Source of the DNA: an uncultured Veillonella sp.
GTDB taxonomy: Bacteria > Bacillota > Negativicutes > Veillonellales > Veillonellaceae
Length of the DNA stretch: 5,789 bases
Direction: 5' to 3'
NCBI GenBank assembly: GCA_934216375.1
Contig: CAKQBP010000094.1
Span: 1-5,789 of the forward strand
Shown here: piece after piece, positions 4,411 to 5,789 of the stretch
Numbering within the stretch: position 1 is the stretch's first letter
Layout: the number at the start of each line of letters is the position of its first letter
The notes under the pieces: model-generated
The model's input: only the letters and a program-made list of their open reading frames with translations
Told to the model about the DNA's origin: nothing
The model's database searches: none
Position numbers and translations under genes: made by a program

Positions 4411-5789
4411 ATGACGAGTCGTCGTATTTTATCTGCTGCTATTGCAGTAACGTTAGCGTTAGGTACGTATCAAGCATATGCGTATGATGAGAACTTCAAA
4501 GGCTATGAGGTTCATAATGTTTCGGTGAAAGCCGATGCGGCTAAGGATGAGTATGGTAATACTATTACTGAGCAATCTTATTACCGTACTGGTGGTGACG
4601 TAAAGGTTATCACTCGTGAAGAGATTGAAAAACGTCATTATCGCGATGTAACTGAAGCGATTAAACGTGTTCCAGGTGTTACATTCCAAAATCCTGGTTA
4701 CCGTGGTGGTGAGTATGGCTACCAATTCTACAATAATGGTGTATCTATCAATGGTGACTCTCGCGTTGTAGTGTTGGTGGATGGTCGTCGTGTAGACAAT
4801 ATTACATCTGGTCGTTTAGGTGATAGCTCTGAAAGAGGCTCTAAATCTACGGGTGTTAATATCGATGAAGTAACCAATATGGATGCTATTAATAAAATCG
4901 AAGTTATCAAAGGCCCTGGTGCTTCTCAATATGGTTCTGACGCTACAGGTGGTGTAATCAACATCATTACACGCCGTGGTAAAGGCAATTTCAGCGGTTC
5001 CGTTGATTTGGCTACAGGCAGCTGGAATAAGCATAGCTATAACTTGACTGTACAAGGTGCGGCAGGTAAGAATGCGTCTACTGGTTACTTTGTAACAGCT
5101 ACTCGCACTATGTCTCAAGACTCAAAATACAAAGATGGTGATACTGGTGAAGTAGCTACACTTACTGGTTCTAAGTGGAAAGAAGAAGGCTTTAATGCGC
5201 GTATTGACCATGAGTTCAATAAGAAACAAAGCTTACAGTTTTCTATGAACTTCAAAAAAGGTCGCGATGGCTATCCAATTTCTACGCCTAGTCGTAAATA
5301 CTGGAATGCAGATGATTGGCGTCGTATCATTTCCAACGCTACTATTGGTCAATTTGATGCGAACAATAAATTGATTACAGATCCTAAATATGTAACACCA
5401 AATAACCCTAAAGGGTATGCGCCAACTTTGTATGGCGATTCTAGAAATCCTGGCTACCATAATTTATTCGCTTTAGACGGTCATTATGGTTCTTATAGTA
5501 AGTTCAAAAACTTGGATACAGACTTAAAATTTACTTTTGATCGTCAAGGCCATATGGAAAGCTTTGTAAGATTGTATCGTTTAGATCATCGTTATGAAGG
5601 TCGCGATAAATTCTCCTGGTATCGTGGTACAAAAGCAGAAGCTCGTGAAGCCTATGCGAAGGCATTCCCTAATGGTGCTACTGTAGAGCAATTTAATGCT
5701 TGGGTTGATGCTAACTTGGCTCCATTCCCAGACCGTCGTGATGCATTGCGCCAATGGATTGCTGAAACAGGCGGTCTGGCTGGTAGTCC
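4411..5789 (+). CDS. TonB-dependent outer-membrane receptor, partial (C-terminus beyond window)
   Basis: 459 codons are present with no stop; the gene is cut by the window edge. A signal peptide (about 1-24, ending QAYA) exports it. YEVHNVSVKAD (32-42) is the likely TonB box region. The plug domain (about 55-190) shows VITREEIEKRHYRDVTEAI, VPGV (87-90), VVVLVDGRRVDN (119-130) and IEVIKGPGASQYGSDATGGVINIITRRG (163-190), all classic plug motifs. Alternating beta-strands of the barrel begin near 194 (FSGSVDLATGSW). Gated by the plug, it should import a scarce ligand across the outer membrane using TonB. The spacing between DGRRVDN and the IEVIKGP motif, with an RG-containing loop, recalls catecholate siderophore receptors such as FepA and CirA, but the ligand cannot be assigned; haem or cobalamin remain possible. 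Residues from about 400 form a helical, alanine-rich insertion unlike barrel strands. GGAGG (4402-4406) four bases before the ATG sets the start. Confidence 0.93.
   Translation, partial: MTSRRILSAAIAVTLALGTYQAYAYDENFKGYEVHNVSVKADAAKDEYGNTITEQSYYRTGGDVKVITREEIEKRHYRDVTEAIKRVPGVTFQNPGYRGGEYGYQFYNNGVSINGDSRVVVLVDGRRVDNITSGRLGDSSERGSKSTGVNIDEVTNMDAINKIEVIKGPGASQYGSDATGGVINIITRRGKGNFSGSVDLATGSWNKHSYNLTVQGAAGKNASTGYFVTATRTMSQDSKYKDGDTGEVATLTGSKWKEEGFNARIDHEFNKKQSLQFSMNFKKGRDGYPISTPSRKYWNADDWRRIISNATIGQFDANNKLITDPKYVTPNNPKGYAPTLYGDSRNPGYHNLFALDGHYGSYSKFKNLDTDLKFTFDRQGHMESFVRLYRLDHRYEGRDKFSWYRGTKAEAREAYAKAFPNGATVEQFNAWVDANLAPFPDRRDALRQWIAETGGLAGS

Noticed and set aside
4459..5460. Several - strand reading frames of 60-100 codons opposite the receptor gene
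   Set aside because: They are shadows of the receptor coding sequence, which has continuous family motifs on the + strand.

Overview
The window looks like chromosome of a diderm Firmicute, most likely Veillonella or another member of the Negativicutes. The basis is an AT-rich genome (very AT-rich between genes), strong AGGAGG-type ribosome binding sites, and outer-membrane machinery (a TonB system and a TonB-dependent receptor). This is inference from composition and gene content; no database search was possible. All recognisable genes are on the + strand. No tRNA, rRNA, insertion sequence or CRISPR array was seen.

Layout. (1) 1-145: a GC-rich imperfect palindrome that may end an upstream transcript, then a promoter-like region. 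(2) 146-517: a 123-residue CGGC-domain protein, probably metal-binding. (3) 518-701: an AT-rich spacer with a weak dyad and a good candidate promoter. (4) 702-1874: an exported M48-family zinc metallopeptidase with HEISH, a duplicated C-terminal unit and a lysine-rich tail, followed by a textbook intrinsic terminator at 1938-1973. (5) 1974-2501: about 530 bases with no convincing gene, ending in a candidate promoter and leader. (6) 2514-4280: a compact operon of exbB, exbD (4-base overlap) and tonB (4-base gap). (7) 4281-4410: a 130-base spacer with a dyad, a possible promoter and a tandem 11-base repeat. (8) 4411-5789: the first 459 codons of a TonB-dependent outer-membrane receptor, cut by the window edge.

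How it works together. ExbB and ExbD form the proton-driven inner-membrane motor. TonB spans the periplasm and passes the energy to the plug of outer-membrane receptors such as the one encoded just downstream. The cluster is therefore a self-contained high-affinity uptake module, probably for an iron siderophore, haem or cobalamin, although the sequence does not fix the substrate. A shared GATAATGT motif upstream of both exbB and the receptor hints at common control. The CGGC protein and the peptidase look like independent transcription units.

Nothing here proves a previously undescribed system. The points most worth a second look are the glycine/asparagine-rich TonB linker and its transmembrane helix without histidine, the helical insertion in the receptor barrel, the duplicated C-terminal unit of the peptidase, and the long non-coding leader upstream of exbB.
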